From Hymenobacter caeli (GTDB lineage: Bacteria > Bacteroidota > Bacteroidia > Cytophagales > Hymenobacteraceae), in NCBI RefSeq assembly GCF_013294115.1, contig NZ_JABSNP010000003.1, positions 248,001 through 312,000 of the forward strand: a stretch of DNA of 64,000 nucleotides, read 5' to 3'. A program made the position numbers and the translations under genes. Under the pieces are notes generated by a model, which was given only the letters and a program-made list of their open reading frames with translations, was not told where the DNA came from and searched no databases. Positions 51,103 through 61,644 of this stretch are shown piece by piece (positions within the stretch are counted from its first letter, which is position 1; every line of letters starts with the position of its first letter).

Positions 51103-51531
51103 ATGTTACAACCGAAAAGGACCAAGTATCGCAAGATGCAAAAGGGTCGCGTGACTGGCCTAGCCTACCGCGGCAGCTCCATCGACTTCGGTTCGTTCGC
51201 TATCAAGTCGCTGGAAACGTCTTGGATTACGGCTCGCCAGATTGAGGCAGCCCGTATTGCCATGACTCGCGCCATGAAACGCGAAGGGCAAGTATGGATT
51301 CGCATTTTCCCCGACAAGCCGATTACCAAGAAACCCGCTGAAGTGCGGATGGGCAAGGGTAAGGGCTCGCCGGAGTATTGGGTGGCCTGTGTAAAACCAG
51401 GTCAGATTATGTTTGAATCGGATGGCGTGACGCTGGAAGTAGCGAAGGAGTCGCTCCGTTTGGCTTCCCAGAAGCTGCCCGTTCGGACGACCTTCGTGGT
51501 GCGCCGCGATTACGTTGAAGCCGCTGCCTAA
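51103..51531 (+). CDS. rplP: 50S ribosomal protein L16
   Basis: 142 residues; [28 protein letters not shown]-type region written here as [26 protein letters not shown]-like [20 protein letters not shown] and [20 protein letters not shown]. Late-assembly protein near the A site. Confidence 0.97.
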   Translation: MLQPKRTKYRKMQKGRVTGLAYRGSSIDFGSFAIKSLETSWITARQIEAARIAMTRAMKREGQVWIRIFPDKPITKKPAEVRMGKGKGSPEYWVACVKPGQIMFESDGVTLEVAKESLRLASQKLPVRTTFVVRRDYVEAAA

Positions 51532-51532
51532 C

Positions 51533-51748
51533 ATGAAAAACAAGACCGACCTCAAAGGCCTTTCCGCTGATGCGCTGAAAGAGCAAATTAAAACCGAGCG
51601 TGCCCAAGGCCAGCAATTGCGTTTCGCCCACGCCATCTCGCCGCTCGAAAATCCTTCCCGTCTGAAGGCTAGCCGCAAAAATGTTGCCCGTTTGCTCACC
51701 GAGCAGACTCGCCGCAATAACGAGCAGGCCATTAACCCCGCTCAATAA
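51533..51748 (+). CDS. rpmC: 50S ribosomal protein L29
   Basis: 71 residues; [40 protein letters not shown]. The ATG at 51533 starts one base after rplP. Its stop overlaps the rpsQ start by one base. Tunnel-exit protein. Confidence 0.94.
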   Translation: MKNKTDLKGLSADALKEQIKTERAQGQQLRFAHAISPLENPSRLKASRKNVARLLTEQTRRNNEQAINPAQ

Positions 51749-52047
51749 TGGAACCAACTCAAGAGAAACTGTTGCCGGCCCACGACCCCGCATCTGACCG
51801 CAATGCGCGCAAGGAAATTGTCGGTAAAGTGACCAGCAGTAAGATGGAAAAATCCATCACGGTAGCCGTGGTTGAAAAGCAGAAACACCCCAAGTACGGG
51901 AAGTTTGTGACCAAGACCACCAAATTTCACGCTCACGACGAGAAGAATGAGTGTGGCGAAGGCGATACGGTGCGCATCATGAGCACCCGTCCGCTGAGTA
52001 AGATCAAGCGGTGGCGCTTGGTCGAAATCATTGAACGCGCTAAATAA
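51748..52047 (+). CDS. rpsQ: 30S ribosomal protein S17
   Basis: 99 residues; core [60 protein letters not shown]. The ~18-residue N-terminal extension ([19 protein letters not shown]) is longer than in E. coli. Confidence 0.96.
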   Translation: MEPTQEKLLPAHDPASDRNARKEIVGKVTSSKMEKSITVAVVEKQKHPKYGKFVTKTTKFHAHDEKNECGEGDTVRIMSTRPLSKIKRWRLVEIIERAK

Positions 52048-52056
52048 CCCAGACCG

Positions 52057-52425
52057 ATGATCCAGCAAGAATCCCGCCTGACGGTGGCCGACAACAGCGG
52101 TGCCAAGGAAGTGCTCTGCATCCGCGTTCTGGGTGGCACGGGCAAGAAATACGCCAGCGTTGGCGATAAGATTGTGGTAGCCATAAAGTCGGCTATTCCT
52201 TCCGGCAACGCCAAGAAAGGTACCGTGAGCAAAGCAGTGGTGGTACGTACGAAGAAGGAAGTGCGCCGCAAAGACGGTAGCTATATCCGCTTCGACGACA
52301 ATGCCGCCGTGTTGCTCAACAATAACGACGAGCCGCGCGGCACGCGCATCTTCGGGCCGGTGGCCCGCGAGTTGCGCGAACGCCAGTTTATGAAAATCGT
52401 ATCGCTGGCCCCTGAAGTACTGTAA
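52057..52425 (+). CDS. rplN: 50S ribosomal protein L14
   Basis: 122 residues, standard length; [60 protein letters not shown]. Interface protein. Confidence 0.97.
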   Translation: MIQQESRLTVADNSGAKEVLCIRVLGGTGKKYASVGDKIVVAIKSAIPSGNAKKGTVSKAVVVRTKKEVRRKDGSYIRFDDNAAVLLNNNDEPRGTRIFGPVARELRERQFMKIVSLAPEVL

Positions 52426-52428
52426 GCC

Positions 52429-52728
52429 ATGGCTATTAACAAAGAATTGCCCGTCAAGCTGCATGTGAAGTCAGGCGACACCGTTAAAGTGATTGCCGGC
52501 GATGAGCGCGGTAAAACCGGTGTTATCAAATCGGTGAATCGGGTGACCCAGCGCGTAATCGTGGACGGCCTCAACCTGGTGACCAAGCACAACAAGCCGA
52601 GCGCCAAGTCGCCCCAGGGCGGCATCACCAAGATGGAGGCGCCCATGCACGTAAGTAACGTGCAGGCTATTGACCCCAAAACCGGTGAGCGGGTGCGTAA
52701 GAGCGCATCGGCCACGAAAAAGGCCTAA
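52429..52728 (+). CDS. rplX: 50S ribosomal protein L24
   Basis: 99 residues; KOW motif [20 protein letters not shown], then [20 protein letters not shown] and [18 protein letters not shown]. Assembly initiator of the 50S. Confidence 0.96.
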   Translation: MAINKELPVKLHVKSGDTVKVIAGDERGKTGVIKSVNRVTQRVIVDGLNLVTKHNKPSAKSPQGGITKMEAPMHVSNVQAIDPKTGERVRKSASATKKA

Positions 52729-52743
52729 TCAGCCCCTCGTATC

Positions 52744-53298
52744 ATGGCCCGACTGAAAGATATATATCAAAAAGAGGTAGTACCGGCGCTCCAGGAGAAA
52801 TTCCAGTTTAAGAGCATCATGCAGGTACCTCGCATCTCCAAAATCTGCATCAACCGCGGCATTGGCGCGGCGGTTGCTGACAAGAAGCTCGTGGACAACG
52901 GCGTGGAAGAGTTGACGACCATTACTGGTCAGAAAGCGGTTCCAACTATCGCCAAGCGTTCGGTGTCGAACTTTAAGCTTCGCGAAGGCATGCCTATCGG
53001 CGCAAAAGTGACCCTGCGCGGTGAGCGGATGTATGAGTTCATGGACCGTCTGCTGACGGTGGCTCTACCCCGTGTGCGCGACTTTAAAGGCATTAATGAC
53101 AAAGGCTTTGATGGCCGCGGCAACTACACGCTAGGCGTGAAGGAGCAAATCATCTTCCCCGAAATTTCGATTGATAAAATCAAGAGCATCTCGGGCATGG
53201 ATATCACCTTCGTGACCACCGCCGAGAACGATGAGCAGAGCTATGAGTTGCTCAAAGCATTCGGGATGCCGTTCGCCAACGCTAAAAAAGAAGCTTAA
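52744..53298 (+). CDS. rplE: 50S ribosomal protein L5
   Basis: 184 residues; [60 protein letters not shown] and [20 protein letters not shown]. Binds 5S rRNA. Confidence 0.97.
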   Translation: MARLKDIYQKEVVPALQEKFQFKSIMQVPRISKICINRGIGAAVADKKLVDNGVEELTTITGQKAVPTIAKRSVSNFKLREGMPIGAKVTLRGERMYEFMDRLLTVALPRVRDFKGINDKGFDGRGNYTLGVKEQIIFPEISIDKIKSISGMDITFVTTAENDEQSYELLKAFGMPFANAKKEA

Positions 53299-53310
53299 TC
53301 TTCCGACATC

Positions 53311-53580
53311 ATGGCTAAAGAATCCATTAAAGCACGGGAGCGCAAGCGCATTGCCACCGTGGCCCGTTACGCCGAGAAGCGTAAGGCTCTTAAAGCTGCC
53401 GGCGACTATGAAGGTCTCGACAAGCTACCTAAAAACGCTTCACCCGTGCGCCTGCACAACCGCGATATGATTGACGGTCGCCCCCGAGGCTACATGCGCA
53501 AGTTTGGCATTAGCCGCGTGCGTTTCCGTGAAATGGCTCTCGCCGGGAAAATTCCTGGTGTAACCAAGTCGAGTTGGTAG
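53311..53580 (+). CDS. rpsN: 30S ribosomal protein S14 (zinc-free type)
   Basis: 89 residues; [60 protein letters not shown]. It has no CxxC pairs, so it is the long, cysteine-free form. It is followed by a terminator-like hairpin and a 322-bp spacer, so the spc operon is split here. Confidence 0.96.
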   Translation: MAKESIKARERKRIATVARYAEKRKALKAAGDYEGLDKLPKNASPVRLHNRDMIDGRPRGYMRKFGISRVRFREMALAGKIPGVTKSSW

Positions 53581-53603
53581 TACCAGTCAATGATATTCAT
53601 CGG

Positions 53604-53646
53604 TTCCCAAGCTAAGGCCTTTTTGAGGCGTTAGCTTGGGAATTTT
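53604..53646 (+). terminator. Terminator-like hairpin after rpsN
   Basis: Perfect 12-bp stem TTCCCAAGCTAA/TTAGCTTGGGAA (53604-53615, 53631-53642), 15-nt loop, then TTTTG. The T-run is short, so read-through is likely. Confidence 0.7.
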
Positions 53647-53691
53647 GATTTAAATCGGGCAAGAAAGCAGTTCAACTGTTTTTGATTTAAT

Positions 53692-53723
53692 TTTGCATAA
53701 GTCCTGCACTTCTACTACCTTTG
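53692..53723 (+). promoter_or_regulatory. Promoter P1 of the rpsH operon
   Basis: TTTG (53692-53695), 20 bp, TACCTTTG (53716-53723), then CACTCCG. An overlapping TAATTTTG (53688-53695) could serve as another -7 box. Confidence 0.75.
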
Positions 53724-53861
53724 CACTCCGAAAAGTTGGGGAAGGCCCCAAATCCTTTGGCAGGTTGCCGAAAGAAACCATTGGCTGCACCGTCGCCGGG
53801 CAAGCCAAGTAGTCTTAACCGAAATTTCGTTGGTCCTACCGGGAGCCCAGCGAAATTTTCT

Positions 53862-53869
53862 TATCTTTG
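53862..53869 (+). promoter_or_regulatory. Promoter box P2 of the rpsH operon
   Basis: TATCTTTG followed by CGCTCCG, 33 bp before the rpsH ATG. No TTG at the proper distance; the 12-bp hairpin 53822-53858 occupies that position. Confidence 0.6.
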
Positions 53870-53902
53870 CGCTCCGAAAAAAGCGGCCGCATCTAGCATT
53901 CA

Positions 53903-54301
53903 ATGAACACTGACCCTATCGCCGACTACCTGACCCGGGTGCGCAACGCCATCAAGGCGAACCACCGGGTGGTAGAAATCCCGGCCAGCAATATCAAAAA
54001 GGAAATTACGAAGGTGCTCTATCACAAAGGGTACATTCAGAGCTACCGGTTTGATGACGCGGCAGTACAGGGCACGATTAAAATCGCGCTTAAGTATAAC
54101 CCGACTACCAAGGCTCCGGCCATCACCAAGCTTCAGCGCGTTTCGACGCCTGGTTTGCGTCAGTACGTTGCGGCCGATAACCTACCGCGGGTGCTCAGCG
54201 GTTTGGGCATCGCCATTATCTCGACTTCTAAGGGCGTGATGACGGAAAAGGAAGCCAAAACTGAAAACGTGGGTGGCGAGGTACTGTGCTTCGTGTACTA
54301 A
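53903..54301 (+). CDS. rpsH: 30S ribosomal protein S8
   Basis: 132 residues; MNTDPIADYLTRVRNAIKAN, RVSTPGLRQYVAADNLPRVL, GIAIISTSKGVMTEKEAK and a VLCFVY ending. First gene after the split in the spc operon. Confidence 0.97.
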   Translation: MNTDPIADYLTRVRNAIKANHRVVEIPASNIKKEITKVLYHKGYIQSYRFDDAAVQGTIKIALKYNPTTKAPAITKLQRVSTPGLRQYVAADNLPRVLSGLGIAIISTSKGVMTEKEAKTENVGGEVLCFVY

Positions 54302-54328
54302 TTAGTAACCTGTATAGCTAATAGAACT

Positions 54329-54883
54329 ATGTCACGTATTGGTAAACTGCCGATTGCTGTTCCCACCGGGGTCGCTATTTCGGTCGATAAAGACAACGCG
54401 GTGACGGTAAAGGGCCCCAAGGGTTCGCTGACCACGCAAGTGGACCGCGACATTGCCGTTGCCGTTGAAGACGGTACCCTCACCGTGACCCGCCCCACTG
54501 AGCAGAAGCGTCATAAGGCAATGCACGGCCTATACCGTTCCCTTATTAACAACATGGTACTCGGTGTAAGCAACGGCTTCACCAAGCAACTTGAGTTGGT
54601 GGGCGTGGGCTACAAAGCCACGTTGGCTGGTACTACGCTGGAGTTGGCCCTCGGCTACTCGCACAACGTGTACATCGCCCTGCCGAAAGAAGTGACTGCT
54701 ACGGCCGTCACCGAAAAAGGTAAAAACCCAATTGTGACGCTTACGAGCATCGACAACCAGCTTTTAGGCCAAGTGGCTGCCAAGATTCGTTCCCTGCGCA
54801 AGGTTGAGCCCTATAAGGGCAAAGGCGTGCGCTTCGTGGGCGAGATTATCCGTCGTAAAGCTGGTAAGACAGCCTCTAAATAA
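54329..54883 (+). CDS. rplF: 50S ribosomal protein L6
   Basis: 184 residues; MSRIGKLPIAVPTGVAISVD, KGSLTTQVDRDIAVAVEDGT and the C-terminal KVEPYKGKGVRFVGEIIRRK. Near the sarcin-ricin loop and factor site. Confidence 0.97.
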   Translation: MSRIGKLPIAVPTGVAISVDKDNAVTVKGPKGSLTTQVDRDIAVAVEDGTLTVTRPTEQKRHKAMHGLYRSLINNMVLGVSNGFTKQLELVGVGYKATLAGTTLELALGYSHNVYIALPKEVTATAVTEKGKNPIVTLTSIDNQLLGQVAAKIRSLRKVEPYKGKGVRFVGEIIRRKAGKTASK

Positions 54884-54892
54884 TTTCGCATC

Positions 54893-55243
54893 ATGGCTTT
54901 TGACAAAGCAACCCGCAGAAAGCGGATCCAGCGCATCATCCGCACCAAGGTGGCTGGCACGTCCGAGCGACCACGGTTGTCGGTATTCCGTAGCAACACG
55001 GGAATCTACGCTCAGATTATTGACGACACGGCTGGCCGCACCTTGGCTTCGGCTTCGTCGAAACAGGTAACTGCCGAAGGCGGTAATGGCGTGGCCCTGG
55101 CCGCTGCCGTTGGCCGGCAGTTGGCGGTGGTAGCTCAGGAGAAAGGTATCTCGAAAGTGGTGTTCGACCGCTCAGGCTACTTGTATCACGGCCGCGTAAA
55201 ATCATTGGCAGAAGGAGCCCGCGAAGGCGGCCTCAATTTCTAA
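54893..55243 (+). CDS. rplR: 50S ribosomal protein L18
   Basis: 116 residues; [60 protein letters not shown] and REGGLNF at the end. Binds 5S rRNA. Confidence 0.97.
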   Translation: MAFDKATRRKRIQRIIRTKVAGTSERPRLSVFRSNTGIYAQIIDDTAGRTLASASSKQVTAEGGNGVALAAAVGRQLAVVAQEKGISKVVFDRSGYLYHGRVKSLAEGAREGGLNF

Positions 55244-55249
55244 AGTATC

Positions 55250-55825
55250 ATGGCGCAAGAACGCGACAATAATCGTCCTGGCGGAGACCGTCAACGCAGC
55301 AATGACCGGGACCGCAACAAAGAAGCGAGCCGCATGGGCCCGGACTCCGATTTCAAAGAAAAAGTTGTCGCCATAAACCGCGTCGCTAAAGTAGTGAAAG
55401 GTGGTCGTCGCTTTAGCTTCTCTGCCATTGTGGTGGTGGGCGATGGCAATGGCACCGTGGGCTATGGCCTTGGTAAAGCTAACGAAGTAACCGACGCCAT
55501 TGCCAAAGGCATTGACGATGCTAAAAAGAACCTGGTGAAGGTACCGATGTATAAGCACACCGTGCCTCACGTGATGCAGGGCAAGTACAGCGGTGGTTTT
55601 GTGCTGGTGCAGCCGGCTGCTGCTGGTACCGGCGTAATTGCCGGTGGTGCCATGCGTGCTGTGTTTGAGAGCGCCGGCATCAAAGATGTATTGGCTAAGT
55701 CGAAGGGTTCGTCGAATCCCCACAACGTGGTGAAAGCTACCTTTGACGCTTTGGCTAAAATGCGTGACCCGCTGCAAATTGCGCAGGCACGTGGTATTTC
55801 ATTGTCCCGCGTATTCAACGGTTAA
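55250..55825 (+). CDS. rpsE: 30S ribosomal protein S5
   Basis: 191 residues; core [40 protein letters not shown] and [18 protein letters not shown]. The first ~30 residues are a hydrophilic extension ([20 protein letters not shown]) longer than in E. coli. Neighbour of S3 at the mRNA entry site. Confidence 0.97.
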   Translation: MAQERDNNRPGGDRQRSNDRDRNKEASRMGPDSDFKEKVVAINRVAKVVKGGRRFSFSAIVVVGDGNGTVGYGLGKANEVTDAIAKGIDDAKKNLVKVPMYKHTVPHVMQGKYSGGFVLVQPAAAGTGVIAGGAMRAVFESAGIKDVLAKSKGSSNPHNVVKATFDALAKMRDPLQIAQARGISLSRVFNG

Positions 55826-55831
55826 TCGACG

Positions 55832-56011
55832 ATGGCACAAATTCAAGTAAAGCTCGTGCGCAGCGTCATTGACCGCCCCGAGCGTCAGAAGCGCACCGTG
55901 AAGTCATTGGGCTTGGGCAAAATGAATAGCACTGCTGAGCACGAATCCAATCCAGCCATTTTGGGCATGGTGAAAAGTGTGCAGCATTTGGTGCAAGTAA
56001 CCGAACTGTAG
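55832..56011 (+). CDS. rpmD: 50S ribosomal protein L30
   Basis: 59 residues read directly from the sequence: [20 protein letters not shown]..., then [33 protein letters not shown]. Standard length. It fills the gap between rpsE and rplO with 6- and 13-bp spacings. Confidence 0.95.
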   Translation: MAQIQVKLVRSVIDRPERQKRTVKSLGLGKMNSTAEHESNPAILGMVKSVQHLVQVTEL

Positions 56012-56024
56012 TTCTCCGAACGTT

Positions 56025-56471
56025 ATGAATCTTAGTAATCTAAAACCTGCCGTTGGCTCTACCAAGAACCAAAAGCGAATTGGTCGGGGAGAAGGCTCGA
56101 CCCGTGGCGGTACGTCGACCCGAGGGCACAAAGGTGCCAAGTCACGTTCAGGCTACAAGCGCAAATCGGGATTTGAAGGTGGCCAGATGCCCCTGCAACG
56201 TCGGGTACCCAAGTTTGGCTTCACCAACATCAACCGCATCGAGTACAAAGCCATCAACTTAGACGTATTGGCCTCGTTAGTTGAAAGCACGTCGGCCACT
56301 GTCTTGGACGCTGCTTATTTTGTGGCTAACGGGTTGGTGTCGAAGAACGCGAAAATCAAAGTTCTGGGCCGTGGTGAAGTCACCAGTGCTCTAGAGGTTC
56401 ATGCTCACGCTTTTTCTAAATCGGCTATTGAAGCCATTGAAAAGGCGGGCGGCAAAGCGGTAACGCTCTAA
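56025..56471 (+). CDS. rplO: 50S ribosomal protein L15
   Basis: 148 residues; [60 protein letters not shown]. Late-assembly 50S protein preceding secY as usual. Confidence 0.97.
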   Translation: MNLSNLKPAVGSTKNQKRIGRGEGSTRGGTSTRGHKGAKSRSGYKRKSGFEGGQMPLQRRVPKFGFTNINRIEYKAINLDVLASLVESTSATVLDAAYFVANGLVSKNAKIKVLGRGEVTSALEVHAHAFSKSAIEAIEKAGGKAVTL

Positions 56472-56487
56472 AGCTCAATCAAAAGCA

Positions 56488-57804
56488 ATGAATAAGTTTA
56501 TCAACGCGATAAAAAACATCTTTGCGATTGAGGATTTGCGTACGCGAATCCTCAATACGCTTTTTTTCATTGCTATCTATCGTCTGGGCTCTTACGTGGT
56601 GCTGCCAGGCGTTGACCCAACCCGTTTGAAGACGGGAGCGGCAGGCTTGTTTGGCATTCTTGACACGTTGCTTGGCGGCGCTTTTAGTCATGCTTCCATT
56701 TTCGCGCTGGGCATCATGCCCTATATCTCGGCCAGTATTGTTCTGCAGTTGTTAACAATTGCAGTACCCTATTTCCAGAAGCTACAGAAGGAAGGTGAAT
56801 CAGGTCGCAAGAAGATAAACCAGTACACTCGTATCCTCACGATACCCATTGTACTGGCTCAATCGGTTGGTTTTATCGCCACCATTAACGCGGAGGCCAT
56901 TACCAATCCAGGCACGTTCTTCACAATTTCGACTATGCTTATCATCACGGCGGGAACGTTGTTTTGTATGTGGCTCGGTGAGAAGATCACCGATAAGGGG
57001 ATTGGCAATGGTATATCCATGATTATCATGATTGGCATCGTGTCACGGCTACCTGGTGCCATCATCGGGGAGGCAGCTGCAAAGGGAGTGAATAAGTCGT
57101 TGATATTTCTGCTGGAACTGGTTGTGCTTTTCCTGGTTGTGATGGCCGTAATCGTCTTGACGCAGGCTGTTCGCCGTATCGCAGTGCAGTACGCCAAGCA
57201 AGTAGGTGGTACTACACAGCTTGATGCGCAGCGCCAGTTTATCCCGTTGAAAGTAAATGCTGCTGGCGTAATGCCCATCATCTTCGCTCAATCGTTGATG
57301 TTCGTGCCGGCAATCGCTGCCTCTGTTTGGCAAAATAAGAGTGACCTTGCCAGCTATATTGGAGTCAAGTTTTCGGACTACACCTCTTGGCAATACAACT
57401 TAACGTTTGGAATTCTGATCGTTGTGTTTACCTATTTCTACACGGCAATCAGCGTCAATCCTAATCAAATTGCCGATGACTTGAAACGTAGTGGTGGTTT
57501 TGTGCCGGGCGTCAAGCCGGGCCGCGATACTTCGGAATTTATTGATGAGATTCTGACCCGCATTACATTGCCAGGCGCTATTGCACTTGCAGCCATCGCC
57601 ATTTTCCCGGCTATCGCATTGTTGTTGGGCGTCACTCGTCCATTCTCAGCGTTCTACGGTGGTACATCACTCATCATTATGGTAGGCGTAGTACTGGATA
57701 CGGTAAACCAAGTGCAGAGCTACCTACTGATGCAGCACTACGATGGCATGATGAAATCGGGCCGGGTGCGGGGACGGTCGCAAAACGTGGCCTTGGCCTC
57801 GTAA
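56488..57804 (+). CDS. secY: Preprotein translocase subunit SecY
   Basis: 438 residues with about ten membrane helices; the channel of the Sec translocon. Motifs: GILDTLLGGAFSHASIFALG (plug region), IMPYISASIVLQLLTIAVPY, GIGNGISMIIMIGIVSRLPG and MPIIFAQSLMFVP. The C-terminal VDTVNQVQSYLLMQHYDGMM is typical. Confidence 0.98.
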   Translation: MNKFINAIKNIFAIEDLRTRILNTLFFIAIYRLGSYVVLPGVDPTRLKTGAAGLFGILDTLLGGAFSHASIFALGIMPYISASIVLQLLTIAVPYFQKLQKEGESGRKKINQYTRILTIPIVLAQSVGFIATINAEAITNPGTFFTISTMLIITAGTLFCMWLGEKITDKGIGNGISMIIMIGIVSRLPGAIIGEAAAKGVNKSLIFLLELVVLFLVVMAVIVLTQAVRRIAVQYAKQVGGTTQLDAQRQFIPLKVNAAGVMPIIFAQSLMFVPAIAASVWQNKSDLASYIGVKFSDYTSWQYNLTFGILIVVFTYFYTAISVNPNQIADDLKRSGGFVPGVKPGRDTSEFIDEILTRITLPGAIALAAIAIFPAIALLLGVTRPFSAFYGGTSLIIMVGVVLDTVNQVQSYLLMQHYDGMMKSGRVRGRSQNVALAS

Positions 57805-57813
57805 GCGGTTATC

Positions 57814-58596
57814 ATGGCAAGCGGTAGTATTCAATATAAAACAGAAGAAGAAATTGATCTTATCCGTGCTAGCGCGCAGGTGTTGGCTAAGGCTCACGGG
57901 GAAGTAGCGGGTCTGGTAAAAGAAGGAGCAACTACCCGGCAGCTTGACCAGCGGGCCGAGGAGTTTATCCGGGACCACGGTGGCATCCCTTCTTTCAAAG
58001 GCTACAATAAGTTTCCCTTTAGCCTGTGCCTTTCACCTAATTCGGTGGTGGTGCACGGCTTCGCTACGGATGAGCCGTTGCGAAATGGTGATATTTTGTC
58101 GGTTGACTGTGGTGTCTTTCTTAACGGATACCACGCCGATAGTGCTTACACTTACCCAATCGGGGAGGTGTCCCCGGAAATACTGGTTCTGTTGCGAGAA
58201 ACCAAAGCAAGCCTGTACAAAGGGATTGAGAAAGCGGTGAGCGGCAACCGTGTTGGTGACATTAGCTATGCCATTCAGAACCATGTGGGGCCCTTGGGCT
58301 ACGGTGTGGTTCGGGAGTTGGTGGGACACGGCGTAGGCGCTAAGTTGCACGAGAAACCTGAAGTACCGAATTATGGCAAGCGGGGAGCCGGTCCGCTGCT
58401 GCAAACGGGTTTAGTATTGGCCATTGAGCCGATGGTAAACTTGGGCAAGAAGGATGTGGTGCAGGAAGCGGATGGGTGGACGATTCGCACCAAGGACCGC
58501 AAACCCTCGGCGCACTTTGAGCACACCGTTGTTGTTAGAAAGGATAAGGCGGAGATTCTCACGTCTTTTGAATACATCGAAAAAGCATTGCAGTAG
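57814..58596 (+). CDS. map: Type I methionine aminopeptidase
   Basis: 260 residues; removes N-terminal Met co-translationally. Metal ligands are in SVDCGVFLNGYHADSAYTY (two Asp), GHGVGAKLHEKPEVPNYG (His), VLAIEPMV (Glu) and SAHFEHTVVV (Glu). Ten bases after secY and before infA, a conserved order. Confidence 0.97.
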   Translation: MASGSIQYKTEEEIDLIRASAQVLAKAHGEVAGLVKEGATTRQLDQRAEEFIRDHGGIPSFKGYNKFPFSLCLSPNSVVVHGFATDEPLRNGDILSVDCGVFLNGYHADSAYTYPIGEVSPEILVLLRETKASLYKGIEKAVSGNRVGDISYAIQNHVGPLGYGVVRELVGHGVGAKLHEKPEVPNYGKRGAGPLLQTGLVLAIEPMVNLGKKDVVQEADGWTIRTKDRKPSAHFEHTVVVRKDKAEILTSFEYIEKALQ

Positions 58597-58602
58597 CCCT
58601 TT

Positions 58603-58821
58603 ATGGCAAAACAAGCCTCTATTGAGCAGGACGGTACCATCCTCGAAGCCCTTTCCAACGCCATGTTTCGCGTGGAGTTGGAAAACGGTCACCAGTTGAT
58701 TGCCCACATTTCGGGTAAGATGCGGATGCACTATATTAAAATTCTGCCGGGGGATAAAGTGAAGCTCGAAATGTCACCCTACGATTTGTCGAAGGGCCGA
58801 ATTAAATACCGTTACAAATAA
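58603..58821 (+). CDS. infA: Translation initiation factor IF-1
   Basis: 72 residues; [60 protein letters not shown]. Single OB-fold that occupies the A site during initiation. Six bases after map. Confidence 0.96.
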   Translation: MAKQASIEQDGTILEALSNAMFRVELENGHQLIAHISGKMRMHYIKILPGDKVKLEMSPYDLSKGRIKYRYK

Positions 58822-58828
58822 CCCCGTC

Positions 58829-58945
58829 ATGAAAGTCAAGACCTCGGTGAAAAAGCGCAGCGTGGACTGCAAACTTGTCCGCCGCAATGGCAAGCTGTAC
58901 GTCATCAATAAGAAGAACCCTCGCTACAAACAGCGTCAGGGTTAA
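58829..58945 (+). CDS. rpmJ: 50S ribosomal protein L36
   Basis: 38 residues read directly: [20 protein letters not shown], then [18 protein letters not shown]. Only one of the usual zinc ligands (Cys14) remains, so it is the zinc-free form. Seven bases after infA. Confidence 0.95.
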   Translation: MKVKTSVKKRSVDCKLVRRNGKLYVINKKNPRYKQRQG

Positions 58946-59047
58946 AAAACATTTTTAAGAATCCCGGAGCCTTGGGTACTGGCCACTGCGGTGGCTGCCT
59001 TCCAAGTTGCTGCCGGGTTTCCGTCCGCAAATACATAACTAAACCAC

Positions 59048-59425
59048 ATGGCTCGTATCGCAGGGGTAGACATCCCGGACAACAAGCGCGGCGAAATCGC
59101 CCTGACTTACATCTTCGGCATTGGCCGGAGCAACTCCCAGAAAATTCTGGTGAAAGCTGGGGTCGACATCAACAAGAAGGTGAAGGACTGGACCGATGAG
59201 GAGTCGGGGGCCATCCGCGCCATTATTGCTGCTGAGCACAAGACCGAAGGCGTGTTGCGCTCGGAGGTGACCACCAACATCAAGCGTTTGATGGACATTG
59301 GTTGCTACCGGGGCTTGCGGCACCGCAAGGGCCTGCCGGTGCGCGGCCAGCGCACCAAGAATAATTCGCGCACCCGCAAGGGCAAGCGCAAGACGGTGGC
59401 CGGCAAGAAGAAGGCAACTAAATAA
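59048..59425 (+). CDS. rpsM: 30S ribosomal protein S13
   Basis: 125 residues; [78 protein letters not shown]. Head protein contacting the P-site tRNA. The 102-bp spacer from rpmJ has a GCCAC/GTGGC palindrome but no promoter box. Confidence 0.97.
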   Translation: MARIAGVDIPDNKRGEIALTYIFGIGRSNSQKILVKAGVDINKKVKDWTDEESGAIRAIIAAEHKTEGVLRSEVTTNIKRLMDIGCYRGLRHRKGLPVRGQRTKNNSRTRKGKRKTVAGKKKATK

Positions 59426-59512
59426 ACTCTAGTGGGAATCGGTGCTAGTGGCCGCGGGTAACGTACCTAGGCTGCCAGTCCCAACACCTCCTGCATTTTT
59501 CGCGATAACCAA

Positions 59513-59905
59513 ATGGCACAAAAAAGAAAAGACAAAGCTAAGAAGCGCGTTGTCGTGGTGGAGCAGGTTGGACAGGTGCATATCCGTGCCTCGTTCAACA
59601 ACATCATCATCTCCATCACTAACAACAACGGACAAGTAATTTCGTGGGCTTCGGCCGGCAAAATGGGCTTCCGTGGCTCAAAGAAGAACACACCGTATGC
59701 CGCCCAAATGGCTATGAGTGACTGCGGCAAAGTGGCCCACGACCTGGGTATGCGCAAAGCCGAAGTGTTTGTGAAAGGCCCGGGTTCGGGCCGTGAGTCG
59801 GCCATCCGCGCCCTGGGTAACGTGGGCATCGAGGTGACGACCATCCGCGACGTAACGCCGCTGCCGCACAACGGCTGCCGCCCGCCCAAGCGCCGTCGCG
59901 TCTGA
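59513..59905 (+). CDS. rpsK: 30S ribosomal protein S11
   Basis: 130 residues; [40 protein letters not shown], and C-terminal [18 protein letters not shown]. Platform protein, adjacent to S21 and the 3' end of 16S rRNA. Confidence 0.97.
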   Translation: MAQKRKDKAKKRVVVVEQVGQVHIRASFNNIIISITNNNGQVISWASAGKMGFRGSKKNTPYAAQMAMSDCGKVAHDLGMRKAEVFVKGPGSGRESAIRALGNVGIEVTTIRDVTPLPHNGCRPPKRRRV

Positions 59906-59931
59906 TTATTCACCCCTGATTTTATCCTAAC

Positions 59932-60537
59932 ATGGCACGTTATACCGGCCCCACGTCCAAGATTGCCCGTCGCTTCGCCGAGCCGATTTTCGGCCCGGAC
60001 AAGGCACTCAACAAGAAAAATTACCCTCCAGGCCAGCACGGCCGCGGCCGCCGTAAGAAGCAGTCGGAATATGCTGTGCAGTTGATGGAGAAGCAGAAAG
60101 TGAAGTACATGTACGGAATGCTCGAAAAACAATTCGAGAACTTGTTCCATAAAGCGGCTTCGCTGCCCGGCATCACTGGCGACAACTTGTTGGCGTTGCT
60201 GGAAGGCCGCCTCGATAACACAGTATATCGGTTGGGTATTGCTTCAACGCGCCGCGCTGCTCGCCAGTTGGTGGGCCACAAGCACATCACGGTGAACGGC
60301 GAAGTGGTTAATATCCCTTCGTACCACCTGCGGCCTGGCGACATTGTGGCTGTACGCGAGAAGTCAAAATCGCTCGAAGCTATTACTACAAGCTTGTCGG
60401 TTCGCAACTCGCGCCAGTTCTCGTGGCTAGAGTGGGACGGCAAAGAGTTGGCTGGCAAATTTATAAATGCGCCGTCGCGCGAGTTGATTCCGGAGAAAAT
60501 CACGGAGCAGCTCATAGTCGAGTTGTATTCGAAGTAA
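59932..60537 (+). CDS. rpsD: 30S ribosomal protein S4
   Basis: 201 residues; [40 protein letters not shown] and S4 RNA-binding domain [20 protein letters not shown]. No cysteines in the N-terminal part, so the zinc-free form. In E. coli S4 represses the alpha operon. Confidence 0.97.
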   Translation: MARYTGPTSKIARRFAEPIFGPDKALNKKNYPPGQHGRGRRKKQSEYAVQLMEKQKVKYMYGMLEKQFENLFHKAASLPGITGDNLLALLEGRLDNTVYRLGIASTRRAARQLVGHKHITVNGEVVNIPSYHLRPGDIVAVREKSKSLEAITTSLSVRNSRQFSWLEWDGKELAGKFINAPSRELIPEKITEQLIVELYSK

Positions 60538-60632
60538 TTGCACTGCGCCAACTGGGTGCGGCCTGGCAAATCGCCGGGCCGCATTCGTGCGTAATGCATT
60601 CCTCATTTTAAATCGTTTTTAACGCCTCATCT

Positions 60633-61622
60633 ATGTCAATCTTAGCTTTTCAGATGCCGGAGAAAGTAGTAATGGAGAAATCCGACGACTTCACCGGGAC
60701 GTTTGAATTTAAACCGCTCGAGAAGGGCTACGGCGTGACCATTGGTAACGCGCTGCGCCGCATCCTGCTGTCGTCGCTGGAGGGGTTTGCCATCACGTCG
60801 GTGCGCACCAATAGTGTGCTGCACGAGTTTTCGACGATTGAAGGGGTGATTGAGGATATGTCCGAAATCATCCTGAACCTAAAAATGGTGCGCCTCAAGA
60901 AAGTGAGCGATGCCATTCCGGATAAAATTACGGTGCGCGTGAAAGGCCAAGATACTTTTTCGGGAGCAGACATTAGCAAGTTTGCCAGTGGCTTCCAGGT
61001 GCTGAACCCGGACCACGTGATTTGCCACGTGGACCCCAGCAAAGAGCTGGAATTTGAGCTGACCATCAACCGGGGTCGCGGTTATGTGCCGGCCGACGAG
61101 AATAAGCAAACTGACCACGTATTTGGCCAAATTGCCATTGATGCTATTTACACGCCTATTAAGAACGTGAAATACAGCATCGAAAATACTCGGGTAGAGC
61201 AAAAGACCGACTACGAGAAGCTCATCCTGGAGATTCAGACCGACGGTTCCATTCATCCGGAAGAAGCTCTGAAAGGAGCAGCCAATATCCTGATTCAACA
61301 CTTTATGCTGTTTTCGGACAGCACAATGGCTACCGTAGGCGCCCGCGTGGTGGAAGACGAGCCCATTGACGAGGAAACCATGCAGATGCGCAAAATGCTG
61401 AAGACCCCGTTGGAAGACATGGAGTTGAGTGTGCGCGCCAAGAACTGCCTCAAAGCTGCTGATATCAAGACGATGGGCGAGCTAGTGACTTTAGAAATTG
61501 CGGATATGATGAAGTTTCGCAATTTCGGTAAGAAGAGCCTCACCGAGTTGGAGAATTTGGTGGAAGAGCGCGGTCTGGAGTTCGGGATGGACTTGAGCAA
61601 GTACCGGCTCGAGGAAGACTAG
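60633..61622 (+). CDS. rpoA: RNA polymerase alpha subunit
   Basis: 329 residues; N-terminal assembly domain [40 protein letters not shown], and C-terminal domain [40 protein letters not shown]. The C-terminal domain binds activators and UP elements. Confidence 0.98.
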   Translation: MSILAFQMPEKVVMEKSDDFTGTFEFKPLEKGYGVTIGNALRRILLSSLEGFAITSVRTNSVLHEFSTIEGVIEDMSEIILNLKMVRLKKVSDAIPDKITVRVKGQDTFSGADISKFASGFQVLNPDHVICHVDPSKELEFELTINRGRGYVPADENKQTDHVFGQIAIDAIYTPIKNVKYSIENTRVEQKTDYEKLILEIQTDGSIHPEEALKGAANILIQHFMLFSDSTMATVGARVVEDEPIDEETMQMRKMLKTPLEDMELSVRAKNCLKAADIKTMGELVTLEIADMMKFRNFGKKSLTELENLVEERGLEFGMDLSKYRLEED

Positions 61623-61644
61623 CAGTTGATGTGGAGATGTAAGA

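Larger units (their letters stand above)
53581..53902 (+). other. 322-bp spacer between rpsN and rpsH: hairpins and two promoters
   Basis: No gene seen. Contents in order: inverted repeat at 53604-53642, promoter P1 at 53692-53723, a short hairpin TTGGGG/CCCCAA at 53736-53751, a 12-bp stem at 53822-53833/53847-53858, promoter box P2 at 53862-53869. P1 and P2 are followed by nearly the same 9-mer (CACTCCGAA / CGCTCCGAA). Confidence 0.7.
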
